Source: CAUYUA01 sp963575675 (GTDB taxonomy: Bacteria; Pseudomonadota; Alphaproteobacteria; Azospirillales; Azospirillaceae). From it: a stretch of 64,000 nucleotides of DNA. A program made the translations under genes and the position numbers. The stretch lies in NCBI GenBank assembly GCA_963575675.1, contig CAUYUA010000044.1, positions 3,034-67,033 on the forward strand, given 5' to 3'. The notes under the pieces are model-generated. The model was not told the DNA's origin. It did not search any database and was given only the letters and a program-made list of their open reading frames with translations. Below are positions 1 through 8,243 of this stretch, piece after piece (the stretch's first letter is position 1; every line of letters starts with the position of its first letter).

Positions 1-106
1 AACTCCGCAAGACTGCGTCTTTCGCAGGAGAGCGGCCAAGCGTCGTCTGATGATGGGAGCATGGGGCGTGGCGACGAAAACAGAAAAAACGAAGAAAATA
101 AAGACA

Positions 107-898
107 ATGAAAATATCGGCGGCGGCAATGGCGGCGGTTGTCGGCTTGTGCGTGGGGGGATGGTCTCTTGTGGCGCGGGCGGAAGGCGCATGGATTCCCG
201 ATCCCAAATCAGGATGCAAAGTGTGGAGTAGTTTTCCGGAGCCCGGAGAGAGCGTGTCATGGGATGGGCCGTGTGAAGAGGGCGTGGCTCACGGCAAAGG
301 CACTTTGTTGTGGTTGAAGGACGGTCAGCCTAACGGCAGCTACATCGGCGATCGGCGACGCGGCAAAGCGCAAGGTCACGGCATCAACATATGGATGTCC
401 GGAGATCGTTATGAAGGAGAGTGGAAAGACGACGCTCCCGAGGGATTCGGCATATATGTGTGGGGCGACGGAAGCCGTTATGAGGGCGAATGGAGAAACG
501 GCGTAAAAAGCGGCAAGGCCATCAACGTGTGGGCCAATGGCGACCGTTTTGAAGGCGTGTATGAATCCGACAAGCCGACCAGCGGCGTTTACATTCGTCG
601 CGATGGCGCCCGATTCGTCGCCGACGTCAGCGGCAGCGCCATCGGCGCGGGCGCGCGAATCTTGACCACTGAAGAAAAACAGGCCGTGCGTAGAGTTGGG
701 CAGAAAGTTTGTCGTCAGGCCGATGCGTTTTTCGGTTATATGAGCACCACTATCATTGGATTCGTCGAAAACGCTTCGGGGAACCGCATTCAGATTCGAG
801 TCGCCGAGACCGGTTTGCCGACGTCCAGCTATCAAGGGATCGGTTTGGGGCAGAACACCATTATCTGGGACGATCCGGAAAACTGGGAGCCCTGTTGA
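107..898 (+). CDS. Exported MORN-repeat protein
   Basis: The N-terminus is a good Sec signal peptide if translation starts at the ATG at 107: a short basic start, a hydrophobic Ala/Val/Leu stretch and a VARA-type cleavage site. An in-frame ATG at 50 would add a Lys-rich 19-residue extension, and neither start has a convincing ribosome binding site. The middle carries MORN repeats (YEGEWKDxxPxGFG, YEGEWRNGxxSG, FEGVY), a beta-hairpin repeat known in membrane-associated and scaffold proteins. The C-terminal 80 residues match nothing I recognise and contain two Cys. Likely periplasmic. The role is unknown; MORN repeats alone do not define one. No upstream gene is visible in the first 100 bases. 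Confidence 0.75.
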   Translation: MKISAAAMAAVVGLCVGGWSLVARAEGAWIPDPKSGCKVWSSFPEPGESVSWDGPCEEGVAHGKGTLLWLKDGQPNGSYIGDRRRGKAQGHGINIWMSGDRYEGEWKDDAPEGFGIYVWGDGSRYEGEWRNGVKSGKAINVWANGDRFEGVYESDKPTSGVYIRRDGARFVADVSGSAIGAGARILTTEEKQAVRRVGQKVCRQADAFFGYMSTTIIGFVENASGNRIQIRVAETGLPTSSYQGIGLGQNTIIWDDPENWEPC

Positions 899-1122
899 CG
901 CGCCCTTTCTCTATGGGCGGAGCCGTTTTCGCCTCGTTGTCCCGTCTTTTCGCGCCATCGGCGGCGGTCGGTTCGGTCGAAAGAGGGGCGGGGGAGCGAT
1001 TTGGCGCGTGTGGCTTGGCGCGTGAGGGCTCGGAGTGTGTCGGCCTCGCGCAAAGAAGCGCTCTTTTTTTTGGTGCGACCGGGAATAGAAGTGGCGTCCC
1101 CCGTGTTGACTCCATTGATTGA

Positions 1123-1656
1123 ATGATGGATGGCGTGGTGAGCAGTCTCCGTGCAGACCTGGAAAATCATATTGCTTCATTGCGTCGCTATGCGCGGGCG
1201 TTGCTGCGAAACAGTAGCGACGCCGATGATTTGGTTCAGGAGACGTTGTCGCGCGCCTTATCTCGGGCCGACAAATTCGCCGCCGGAACCAATCTGCGGG
1301 CGTGGTTGTTCGCCATTATGCACAACATCTACGTCAATCAGGTCCGGCGTCTGGCCGGGCGGCCGGGAGAATCCTCGATCGACGAGGAGGGCATGGAAAA
1401 CCGGCTGTCCGAAGCTGCGCGTCAGGAGTCGCGAATCGAACTGCGTGATTTATCGCGCGCGCTCGACGCCATACCGGAAGAGCAACGGCAGGTTCTGCTG
1501 TTGGTCGCTCTGGAGGGACTAAAGTATGATGAGGTGGCGCAGGTCTTGGGGGTACCCATCGGAACCGTGATGTCCCGGTTGAGTCGGGCGCGTGAAGCGG
1601 TTCGACAAAAACTGTCCGGCAATGGAGCCGGTTCCGTCTTGCGTCGGGTCAAATAG
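1123..1656 (+). CDS. ECF RNA polymerase sigma factor
   Basis: A 177-residue extracytoplasmic-function sigma factor. Region 2 is visible as RRYARALLRNSSDADDLVQE, which binds core polymerase and the -10 element. Region 4 (ALDAIPEEQRQVLLLVALEG, then a helix-turn-helix ending GTVMSRLSRAR) binds the -35 element. Length and motifs fit alphaproteobacterial ECF factors. The gene 66 bases downstream encodes a one-TM protein of anti-sigma type, so the pair is probably a signal-responsive switch that controls its own operon. The start is uncertain: ATG 1123, ATG 1126 and GTG 1138 are all in frame and none has a clear Shine-Dalgarno. The target regulon cannot be read from this window. Confidence 0.92.
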   Translation: MMDGVVSSLRADLENHIASLRRYARALLRNSSDADDLVQETLSRALSRADKFAAGTNLRAWLFAIMHNIYVNQVRRLAGRPGESSIDEEGMENRLSEAARQESRIELRDLSRALDAIPEEQRQVLLLVALEGLKYDEVAQVLGVPIGTVMSRLSRAREAVRQKLSGNGAGSVLRRVK

Positions 1657-1722
1657 AGCTAGAGCGACTGTGATCGGGCGAGCGGGCTCGGTCCTGGTGG
1701 CTTGAACGAAAGGAGAACTCCC

Positions 1723-2679
1723 GTGCGTGACGGCGATCTGCATGCCTATGTTGATGGTCAGCTCGATCCGGCGCGCCGAATCGAAGTGGAAGCGTGGTTG
1801 ACGGAAGACGTCGAAGCGGCCCGTCGGGTTCAGGCGTATCGCGATCAGGCAGAGGCCTTGCACGCCTTGTTCGATTCGGTTTTGATCGAACAGGCGCCGG
1901 CGGAGATCAATGCTCTGCAAAGTAAATTGGCGGCGCGTTTGCCCACTAACGACAATCACATTCCGTGGTTTCAGGCGCACTGGCTGCGTGCGGCGGCGAT
2001 GGTTGCTTTGGTTACAGCCGCAGGGGTTGGCGGGTGGTATGGGCGCGATGGGATGGGGGGGCGATCGGTGGCGACAGGAAGCGGCTCGCATTTGCCGGTT
2101 CTGGTTGCTTTCGCCGAGGAAGCCGCCAATGCTCATAACTTCTATGCCAATTCTCGCTTTGAAGTGGAGATGGGCGCTGATGATCAGGACGCGCTCAATG
2201 GTTGGCTGTCCGAGCGTTTGGGGCGGCCTGTGTTTGGGCCGGAGCTGACTTCCGCCGGGTTTCGTTTGATCGGGGGGCGTTCCTTGCCCACCGACACCGG
2301 CGTCGGCGTGTTGTATATGTATGAAAGCGATCGCGGCGAACGTTTGACGTTGTTTGTCGGCGCGCCGCAGACTGGTGAAAGCGCCGCAGTTAGTTATGTT
2401 CAGCGCAACGACATCGGCTTGTTGTATTGGGCGGAAGGATCTTTGTCTTATGCTTTGGCGGGGCGGTTCAAGCGCGAGCAACTGACTCGTTTTGCGCAGG
2501 CGGTGTATCAATCGTTGAAGGATGAGCCGGCCAAACGGCGGAAATCGAATGATCCGGCGTCTGGTGGGAAGGCGCAGCCGCCGGCGATGCCGCCTTCGGG
2601 GACCGGCGTTCCGCGTCCGTCTGCGCCTTCGGAGCAAATTCAGCCGAGTTCCGGCGACAACAAGCCTAAACCGAGCTGA
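1723..2679 (+). CDS. Membrane anti-sigma factor
   Basis: The N-terminus (DGDLHAYVDGQLDPARRIEVEAWL) is typical of zinc-free anti-sigma domains that hold an ECF factor. One transmembrane helix follows near residues 90-110 (AAAMVALVTAAGVGGWYG), then a periplasmic domain of about 150 residues and a Pro/Ser/Lys-rich tail. I chose GTG 1723 because AGGAG lies seven bases upstream; the longer in-frame TTG at 1702 has no such site. It follows the ECF sigma gene in the same direction and most likely sequesters it at the membrane until a stress signal arrives. The signal and any protease partner are not visible here. Confidence 0.85.
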   Translation: MRDGDLHAYVDGQLDPARRIEVEAWLTEDVEAARRVQAYRDQAEALHALFDSVLIEQAPAEINALQSKLAARLPTNDNHIPWFQAHWLRAAAMVALVTAAGVGGWYGRDGMGGRSVATGSGSHLPVLVAFAEEAANAHNFYANSRFEVEMGADDQDALNGWLSERLGRPVFGPELTSAGFRLIGGRSLPTDTGVGVLYMYESDRGERLTLFVGAPQTGESAAVSYVQRNDIGLLYWAEGSLSYALAGRFKREQLTRFAQAVYQSLKDEPAKRRKSNDPASGGKAQPPAMPPSGTGVPRPSAPSEQIQPSSGDNKPKPS

Positions 2680-2727
2680 TCTTTGTTGCTGATTGCTGAT
2701 TCTCGTTGATCATTCCGAATGGAAATT

Positions 2728-2897
2728 AAAAGGGTCCAGGGACTGCGTTCCTGGTCGCCGGGGATCATAAGGGGGGAGCGAAAGCCCCCCTTATCGCCGT
2801 AAGGCGAACTCCGTACTTTGCCTTACGGCAAATAAGAGGGGCTTTCGCTCCCCCCTTATGATCCCCGGCGACCAGGAACGCAGTCCCTGGACCCTTT
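2728..2897. repeat. Dispersed repeat, inverted pair (copy 1)
   Basis: Two arms of about 78 bp (2728-2805 and 2820-2897) are near-perfect inverted repeats around a 14-base loop. Each arm holds a small hairpin CCAGG...CCTGG and a larger one AAGGGGGG-agcgaaa-GCCCCCCTT. Related arms recur at about 17.4, 17.7, 23.8, 49.0, 55.1 and 55.4 kb. This copy differs inside, having GCCGTAAGGC where the others have TTCGCGAAGCGAT. Its right edge touches the rnr start codon. Confidence 0.9.
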
Positions 2898-5180
2898 ATG
2901 TCACAACATGCTCCAACCGATAAGGCCGAGAGAGTGATTCGCAAGCCGTTTCCAAGTCGTGAAGCTGTTCTGGAATTCATCCGCGAAAGTCCGGCCCCGG
3001 TCGGAAAGCGAGAGATCGCTCGCGCGTTTCATCTTTATGGCGATGATCGCATCGCCCTCAAAGAAATGTTGCGTCAATTAGAGCGCGATGGCGCTCTGGA
3101 GCGCAATCGCGGTCGCCGCGTGGCGCCGCCGGCTTCTCTGCCGGAGGTCTCGGTCGTGGTGGTTTCCGGAGTCGACGTCGATGGCGAAGTTCTTGCGCGT
3201 CCGTTCCATCTTCCCGAAGGTCAAACCGCCCCTGTCATCTACATGCAACCGGAGAAACGCGGCCATCCGGCGCTGGGACGCGGAGAAAAAGTTCTTGCGC
3301 GCCTTCGACGTTTGTCGGAAGGCCAATATGAAGGTCAAACGCTGCGTCGTTTGGACGACTCCGTTTCTCAGCTTGTGGGAGTGTTTCGACCGACGACGCA
3401 TGGCGGGCGGGTAGAGGCCACAGAGCGTCGCAATCGTTCCGAATTGAGCGTTCCCGCCGCTGAAACCGGAGGCGCCGAAGCCGGAGATTTGGTTCTGGTC
3501 GAATTGTTGGAGTCGTCGCGGTATGGATTGCGGCAGGCGCGAGTCGTTGATCGTTTGGGACGCTGCGACGCTCCGAACACGATGAGCCTGATTGCGATTC
3601 ACGCTCATGGTTTGCCGACGACGTTTCCGAGCCCGGCGTTGGCCGAGGCCGAGCGTTGTCGTCCGCCTGGTTTGGAGGGACGAATCGATTTGCGCGATTT
3701 GCCGTTGGTGACGATCGACGGAGCGGACGCGCGCGATTTCGATGACGCAGTGTGGGCGGAGCCCGATTCCGATCCCGCCAATCGTGGTGGGTGGCGCTTG
3801 ATGGTGGCGATCGCCGATGTTGCGTGGTACGTGCGACCGGGGTCTGTATTGGATCGCGCCGCGTTCGAGCGCGGGAACTCCGCGTATTTTCCCGATCGCG
3901 TTGTGCCGATGTTGCCGGAGGCGCTCTCCAACGGCGTGTGTTCGTTGAAGCCGGGTGAAGAGCGCGCTTGCTTGGCGGTGGAGCTGTGGCTGGATCGTAG
4001 CGGAACCGTCATGCGTCATCGTTTCCAGCGCGGCTTGATGCGCTCTGCTGCGCGCTTGACCTATGAACAGGCGCAGCAGGCTCATGAGGGGGCTCCGGAC
4101 GATGTGACCGCGCCGTTGATGGAGACGGTGATTAGGCCTCTGTTTGGAGCCTATGAGGCTTTGAAGGCGGCGCGCGAACGGCGAGGCGTGCTCGATTTGG
4201 ATTTGCCGGAGCGTCAGATTCATTTGAACTCCGAAGGGCTGGTGGCCGGGATCGGAGTGAGGCCGCATTATGACAGTCATCGCTTGATCGAAGAGTTCAT
4301 GATTTCCGCCAATGTCGCCGCCGCCGAGACTTTGGAAAATCATAAAACGCCTTGTATGTATCGTATTCACGATCAGCCGGCGAAGGAAAAGCTGGAAAAT
4401 GCGCGAGTGTTCTTGCGTGGTCTTGGGTACACGCTGGATAAGGGGCAAGTTCTACGTCCGACATTGTTCTCTCGTATTTTGGAGCAAGCCGCCGAGCGTC
4501 CAGAGGCTCCGTTAATTCACGAAATGATTCTCCGTTGTCAGGCGCAGGCCGTGTATAGTCCGAACAATATCGGTCATTTTGGTCTGGCTTTGATTCGTTA
4601 CGCGCATTTCACTTCGCCGATTCGGCGCTACGCCGACCTCATTGTGCATCGCGCGTTGGTTCGCGCTCTAGGGTTTGGTCCGGATCGCCAAGACGGTTTG
4701 GATGACGAGTCGGCCGGGCGTTTGAAAACGATCGCAGAGCATATTTCAATGACGGAACGGCGAGCCGCCTCCGCTGAACGTGAAACGGTTGATCGTTTTT
4801 GCGCCGCTTATTTGGCCGATCGGGTCGGCGCCGTTTTCCAGGGGCGAGTGAGCGGCGTGACTCGATTCGGGTTGTTCGTGCGTTTGGACGATGTTGGGGC
4901 TGACGGATTGTTGCCTGTCCGCGCCTTGCCGAATGACTATTACGAGCATGACGAGAAAAGACATTCTCTTATTGGGAAGAAATATGGGGGGGCTTACCGC
5001 TTGGGGATGTTGTTGCGCGTTCGTTTGGTTGAGGCCGACCCTCTGGCGGGATCTATTTTGTTTGCGCTTGGGGCCAAAGAGAGTGAAGATTCTTCCGTCT
5101 CGGGTAAAAAGTTGGCGCGACAAACTTTGCCTTGTGATAATAAAGCATCAGTCCGTGGGGGGAAAAGCACACGGCGATGA
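2898..5180 (+). CDS. rnr: Ribonuclease R (3'-5' exoribonuclease)
   Basis: A 760-residue RNase II/R family protein. It has an N-terminal winged-helix segment (about 20-85), cold-shock-like OB domains (about 90-240), and an RNB catalytic domain with the Mg-binding acidic cluster DGADARDFDD at residues 274-283. A C-terminal S1 domain (about 650-730, FQGRVSGVTRFGLFVRL) and a basic tail follow. It degrades structured RNA processively in mRNA and rRNA quality control. ATG 2898 abuts the inverted repeat and has no Shine-Dalgarno of its own. A GTG at 2934 preceded by AAGG with 8-base spacing is a credible alternative that still leaves the winged helix. Expression may therefore depend on how the repeat folds. 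Confidence 0.96.
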   Translation: MSQHAPTDKAERVIRKPFPSREAVLEFIRESPAPVGKREIARAFHLYGDDRIALKEMLRQLERDGALERNRGRRVAPPASLPEVSVVVVSGVDVDGEVLARPFHLPEGQTAPVIYMQPEKRGHPALGRGEKVLARLRRLSEGQYEGQTLRRLDDSVSQLVGVFRPTTHGGRVEATERRNRSELSVPAAETGGAEAGDLVLVELLESSRYGLRQARVVDRLGRCDAPNTMSLIAIHAHGLPTTFPSPALAEAERCRPPGLEGRIDLRDLPLVTIDGADARDFDDAVWAEPDSDPANRGGWRLMVAIADVAWYVRPGSVLDRAAFERGNSAYFPDRVVPMLPEALSNGVCSLKPGEERACLAVELWLDRSGTVMRHRFQRGLMRSAARLTYEQAQQAHEGAPDDVTAPLMETVIRPLFGAYEALKAARERRGVLDLDLPERQIHLNSEGLVAGIGVRPHYDSHRLIEEFMISANVAAAETLENHKTPCMYRIHDQPAKEKLENARVFLRGLGYTLDKGQVLRPTLFSRILEQAAERPEAPLIHEMILRCQAQAVYSPNNIGHFGLALIRYAHFTSPIRRYADLIVHRALVRALGFGPDRQDGLDDESAGRLKTIAEHISMTERRAASAERETVDRFCAAYLADRVGAVFQGRVSGVTRFGLFVRLDDVGADGLLPVRALPNDYYEHDEKRHSLIGKKYGGAYRLGMLLRVRLVEADPLAGSILFALGAKESEDSSVSGKKLARQTLPCDNKASVRGGKSTRR

Positions 5181-5778
5181 AAACAACGCGCGGGGGGCTT
5201 GCGATTTGGCTCTCTTCCGTTGAGGATGGAGAGCAGAGTGGAAGGCGTCGTAGATCTCGTGGCGCCGCCTTGTGCTGAGGCTAAAATTTGTGCTGAGGCT
5301 AAATCTTGTTTGGTTCCCACCTTCATTGGGCGTTCTCTTTTGTTCTTGGTCCGCGCTTGTTCTTACACGATTCAGAAATATGTGCGAAAAAAAATAAAGA
5401 AATCGTTACCGTATTGTTGATGGTTTGTAAATTTTTGTCCGGTTTGGGTGGGCTGTTTTTTTGGGGTGGAAGTTGCTCTTCCCTGGAGCAATTGCAGAAC
5501 GCCTTGTTTGGGAAGAAGGCGAAGGAGTAGAGCATAATGATTTTTTTAAAATGGGTTTTGATTAATATGCGTCTTTGTGGCGTGGATGTATTGGAAAAAC
5601 GCAATTCGTTGAGGGGTTGATCAAGGCGGTTGCAGTCTGCGGCGGTCGGCGTCAAGCGCAGAAAATGCGGACCTGGATAAAGTCAGAGCGGGAACAAGCG
5701 GTTTGTTCATGGGGGGGCGTCGACACCAACCGAATTTCAGGTGTCCGCCGCGAGGAGAGAGGCGTCGCACGGCGTGTT
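5181..5778. other. Intergenic region with short tandem duplication
   Basis: I see no convincing gene between rnr and the protease. A 15-16 base direct repeat (TGTGCTGAGGCTAAA twice, about 5271-5303) is present, followed by an AT-rich stretch around 5390-5440. The protease frame stays open back to 5575, but that extension does not look protein-like. Confidence 0.45.
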
Positions 5779-7491
5779 ATGGGCAGATCGGATTGCGGCT
5801 TGAGACATCTGCGTGGGTGGGCGGCAGGGGTGGTCGTCATCCTTGGTTTGGTGTGCGGTTGCGCCGCCGACATTCGGACGATGGCCGCACCGTCCAGCGG
5901 CGTTTCCGAGCAAGTGTTCGCCGTCGGATACAGCCGAATCGCTGAAATTTATTTGAAGCCGGTGGATTTGGGGCGTTTGGCTTCAGATGGTCTGGCCGGT
6001 TTGCGGGTCATCGATGGGTCGGTGCGCGTCGAACGCCAGCCAAAGACGATTCGCGTGTCGGTTGGCGGGCGGGCTCTGGGTGATTTCAACCGCTCCGGGG
6101 TTGACGACGCCGCCGGGTGGGCCGCCGTGACCATGCGCGCCATCGAGCGAATGCGTCAAGTTTCGGCTCCGTTGCGTGACGCAAGCTCGGAGCATATCTA
6201 TCAGGCGGTGTTCGACGCCGTCGTTTCTGATCTTGACCCTTACTCTCGTTACACCGGCGTTGAGCGCGCGGGGAATGAACGCGCTCAACGTGAAGGCTAC
6301 GGCGGAATCGGCATCTCTATCGATCGCCAGGGGAATTCCTTCGTCATTCGCAATGTTTTGGCTCAGGGGCCCGCCGAACGTGCGGGCGTGCGTGAAAAAT
6401 CTCTGATTATGGCGATCGATGGCGCCCCCACTCTGAACATGACCGTGCATGAGGTCCGTGATCATCTGCGTGGAGCCCCCGGCAGTCAAGTCAGTTTGAC
6501 CGTGTTGATTCCGAGTGAAGCGTTCAACAATGTGAACGCCAATAATGTAAGCGCCAACAATGTGAGCGCCAATAATAACAATGTGAGCGATAGTGCGGTG
6601 GATGCCTTCGTGGCGGTTGTTGCGCCGATAGTCGGCGTTTCGGACGTTGCTTCGACTCCGGTAGGGCAGACGCTGACCATTACGATTCGCCGGGAGCGAG
6701 TCATTCCCAACACCGTCACCGCGACGATTCAGAAACAAGTCGGATTCTTTAAAATCGAGCGTTTTAATGCTTCGACGTCAGCCAATCTGCGCGCCGCCGT
6801 GTTGTCGGCCAAAGCCGCGCTTGGAGCGGGCGCCAGAGGCTATGTTTTGGATCTGCGCGGCAATCCGGGCGGCCTTCTGGATCAGGCGGTGGCGGTCTCT
6901 GAATTGTTCATCCCTCATGGCCGAATCATCTCTACGCGAGGACGGCATCCCGATAGTTGGCAGAGATTCGACGCCAACGGCGAAGATCTGTTGGAAGGCG
7001 CGCCTTTGATCGTGTTGGTCGATGGTCGATCGGCGTCGGCGTCCGAGGTGGTGGCGGCGGCTCTTCAAGATCGTAGTCGCGCCGTGGTGATTGGCGCTTC
7101 TTCGTTCGGCAAAGGGAGTGTTCAAACGGTTACGCGATTGCCCAACGATGGCGAATTGTTCTTGACGTGGTCTAGGATATATGCTCCGTCGGGATATACG
7201 CTGCATCGACAAGGCGTGCAGCCGACGGTTTGCACCAGCCATAGCCAGCGTGACGCTGAGGAAGTGCTGAGTCCTTTGCGTGATGGGCGACTCAATGTTC
7301 CGGCGGCGTTTGCGCGGTGGCGCGCAGCGGCGCCGGAGGATGAAAACGCGTTGGCCAGATTGCGGGAAACTTGTCCGTGGAAGGCCCATGAGCCGGAGCT
7401 GGATTGGTCGGTCGCAGAGAAAATGCTCAACGATCAGGGATTGTATCAAAGCGCTTTGGCTTTGGCTATGACCATGGTTGCAGAGCGTTAA
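5779..7491 (+). CDS. PDZ-containing S41 family protease (CtpA-like)
   Basis: A carboxyl-terminal processing protease with a hydrophobic export segment at residues 14-29 (GWAAGVVVILGLVCG). A PDZ domain follows (YGGIGISIDRQ... to about residue 250), then the S41 core. Catalytic Ser lies in GRSASASEV and Lys in SSFGKGSVQ, the usual Ser-Lys dyad. Such enzymes trim periplasmic proteins. I start at ATG 5779 because it gives the export signal; the open frame extends back to 5575 with no family-like sequence. Unusual: an Asn/Val/Ser-rich insertion of about 40 residues (coded by about 6520-6640) follows the PDZ, built from repeated NNVSA units. A VCGC sequence near the signal end only partly resembles a lipobox. 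Confidence 0.9.
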   Translation: MGRSDCGLRHLRGWAAGVVVILGLVCGCAADIRTMAAPSSGVSEQVFAVGYSRIAEIYLKPVDLGRLASDGLAGLRVIDGSVRVERQPKTIRVSVGGRALGDFNRSGVDDAAGWAAVTMRAIERMRQVSAPLRDASSEHIYQAVFDAVVSDLDPYSRYTGVERAGNERAQREGYGGIGISIDRQGNSFVIRNVLAQGPAERAGVREKSLIMAIDGAPTLNMTVHEVRDHLRGAPGSQVSLTVLIPSEAFNNVNANNVSANNVSANNNNVSDSAVDAFVAVVAPIVGVSDVASTPVGQTLTITIRRERVIPNTVTATIQKQVGFFKIERFNASTSANLRAAVLSAKAALGAGARGYVLDLRGNPGGLLDQAVAVSELFIPHGRIISTRGRHPDSWQRFDANGEDLLEGAPLIVLVDGRSASASEVVAAALQDRSRAVVIGASSFGKGSVQTVTRLPNDGELFLTWSRIYAPSGYTLHRQGVQPTVCTSHSQRDAEEVLSPLRDGRLNVPAAFARWRAAAPEDENALARLRETCPWKAHEPELDWSVAEKMLNDQGLYQSALALAMTMVAER

Positions 7492-7638
7492 GTTTGTTTT
7501 CGGAAGGACGTCCTCTAAGGGATGCTGGTTGATTCCTGGGCTCTCGTAATTTATTGTGATGTCTGGCCTGGGGTGTCCTTTTCTATGTTGGTTTGTTCGT
7601 TTGTCGGCGTTAGAGTTTGTTTCAGTTTGATTGTAGTC

Positions 7639-7666
7639 TTGACAGGCGGACGTGAATAGCTATTCT
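7639..7666 (+). promoter_or_regulatory. Predicted sigma-70 promoter of rpmG
   Basis: TTGACA at 7639-7644 and TATTCT at 7661-7666 are separated by 16 bases, about 80 bases upstream of the rpmG start. The match to consensus is good, but there is no experimental support. Confidence 0.55.
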
Positions 7667-7746
7667 CCACCATCATTTTCTGCCACCTTCGCGCTGCCGT
7701 TTCGGGTGGCGGAAACCGGCAGTCGGCGACAGGATCTGAAAGAGTC

Positions 7747-7914
7747 ATGGCAAAACAGAACACAGTGCTTATTCGGTTGCTTAGCTCGGCGGGAACCGGG
7801 TTCTTCTATGTGAAAAAGAAAAACCCTAAAAAAACCACCGAGAAGCTTGAATTCCGGAAATATGATCCGGTTAAGCGTCAGCATGTCCTTTTTAAGGAAG
7901 CAAAAATCAAGTGA
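7747..7914 (+). CDS. rpmG: 50S ribosomal protein L33
   Basis: A 55-residue protein starting MAKQNTVLIRLLSSAGTGFF and ending in a Lys-rich tail, with the conserved KLEFRKYDPVKRQHVLFKE block. This matches bacterial L33 of the large ribosomal subunit in both length and sequence. It lacks the CxxC zinc pairs, so it is the zinc-free type. It stands alone with its own promoter and a strong terminator directly downstream, so it is probably monocistronic. Confidence 0.95.
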   Translation: MAKQNTVLIRLLSSAGTGFFYVKKKNPKKTTEKLEFRKYDPVKRQHVLFKEAKIK

Positions 7915-7930
7915 ATTTTTGCGAAAGCGT

Positions 7931-7969
7931 TTATTAAAAAAGGGAGCCAACGGCTCCCTTTTTTAATAA
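7931..7969 (+). terminator. Intrinsic terminator of rpmG
   Basis: A perfect 18-base stem, TTATTAAAAAAGGGAGCC, pairs with its complement across an AAC loop and ends in a T-rich run. It sits 16 bases after the rpmG stop and reads as an intrinsic terminator; the A/T flanks make it work in both directions. Confidence 0.9.
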
Positions 7970-8097
7970 GTTGTGTTGACATCGTTAATATGCGTTAATG
8001 TATATTCCGTTCGGTTGAGAACTCGAGAATCATGTGGCCTTCCCGAATTGAAACGGCCCACTTTCATTCGGCTGTCACAAACTCCAAGTCATGGTTT

Positions 8098-8119
8098 CCA
8101 AAGGCCTCCGGGCCTTTGG
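8098..8119. repeat. Short perfect hairpin
   Basis: CCAAAGGCC and GGCCTTTGG form a 9-bp stem across a TCCG tetraloop in the gap between rpmG and the NTPase gene. No T-run follows on either strand, so the role is unknown. Confidence 0.6.
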
Positions 8120-8192
8120 CGGGTCGAGGGCGGAGCCCCGATTCCTTTGGAGGTTTTCTTTCGGGTTCTCGATTGGACGGAGTATAAAAAAC

Positions 8193-8233
8193 ACCAAATG
8201 GATACAGGGGCTGTGTTCCTGTATCCATTTGGT
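8193..8233 (-). terminator. Terminator of the ParA-like gene
   Basis: A perfect 16-bp stem (ACCAAATGGATACAGG and complement) with a 9-base loop. On the minus strand it is followed by GTTTTTTAT, 11 bases after the NTPase stop codon, as expected for an intrinsic terminator. The loop region (CTGTGTTCCTG) resembles the start of the dispersed intergenic repeat. Confidence 0.75.
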
Positions 8234-8243
8234 TTTATGGACT

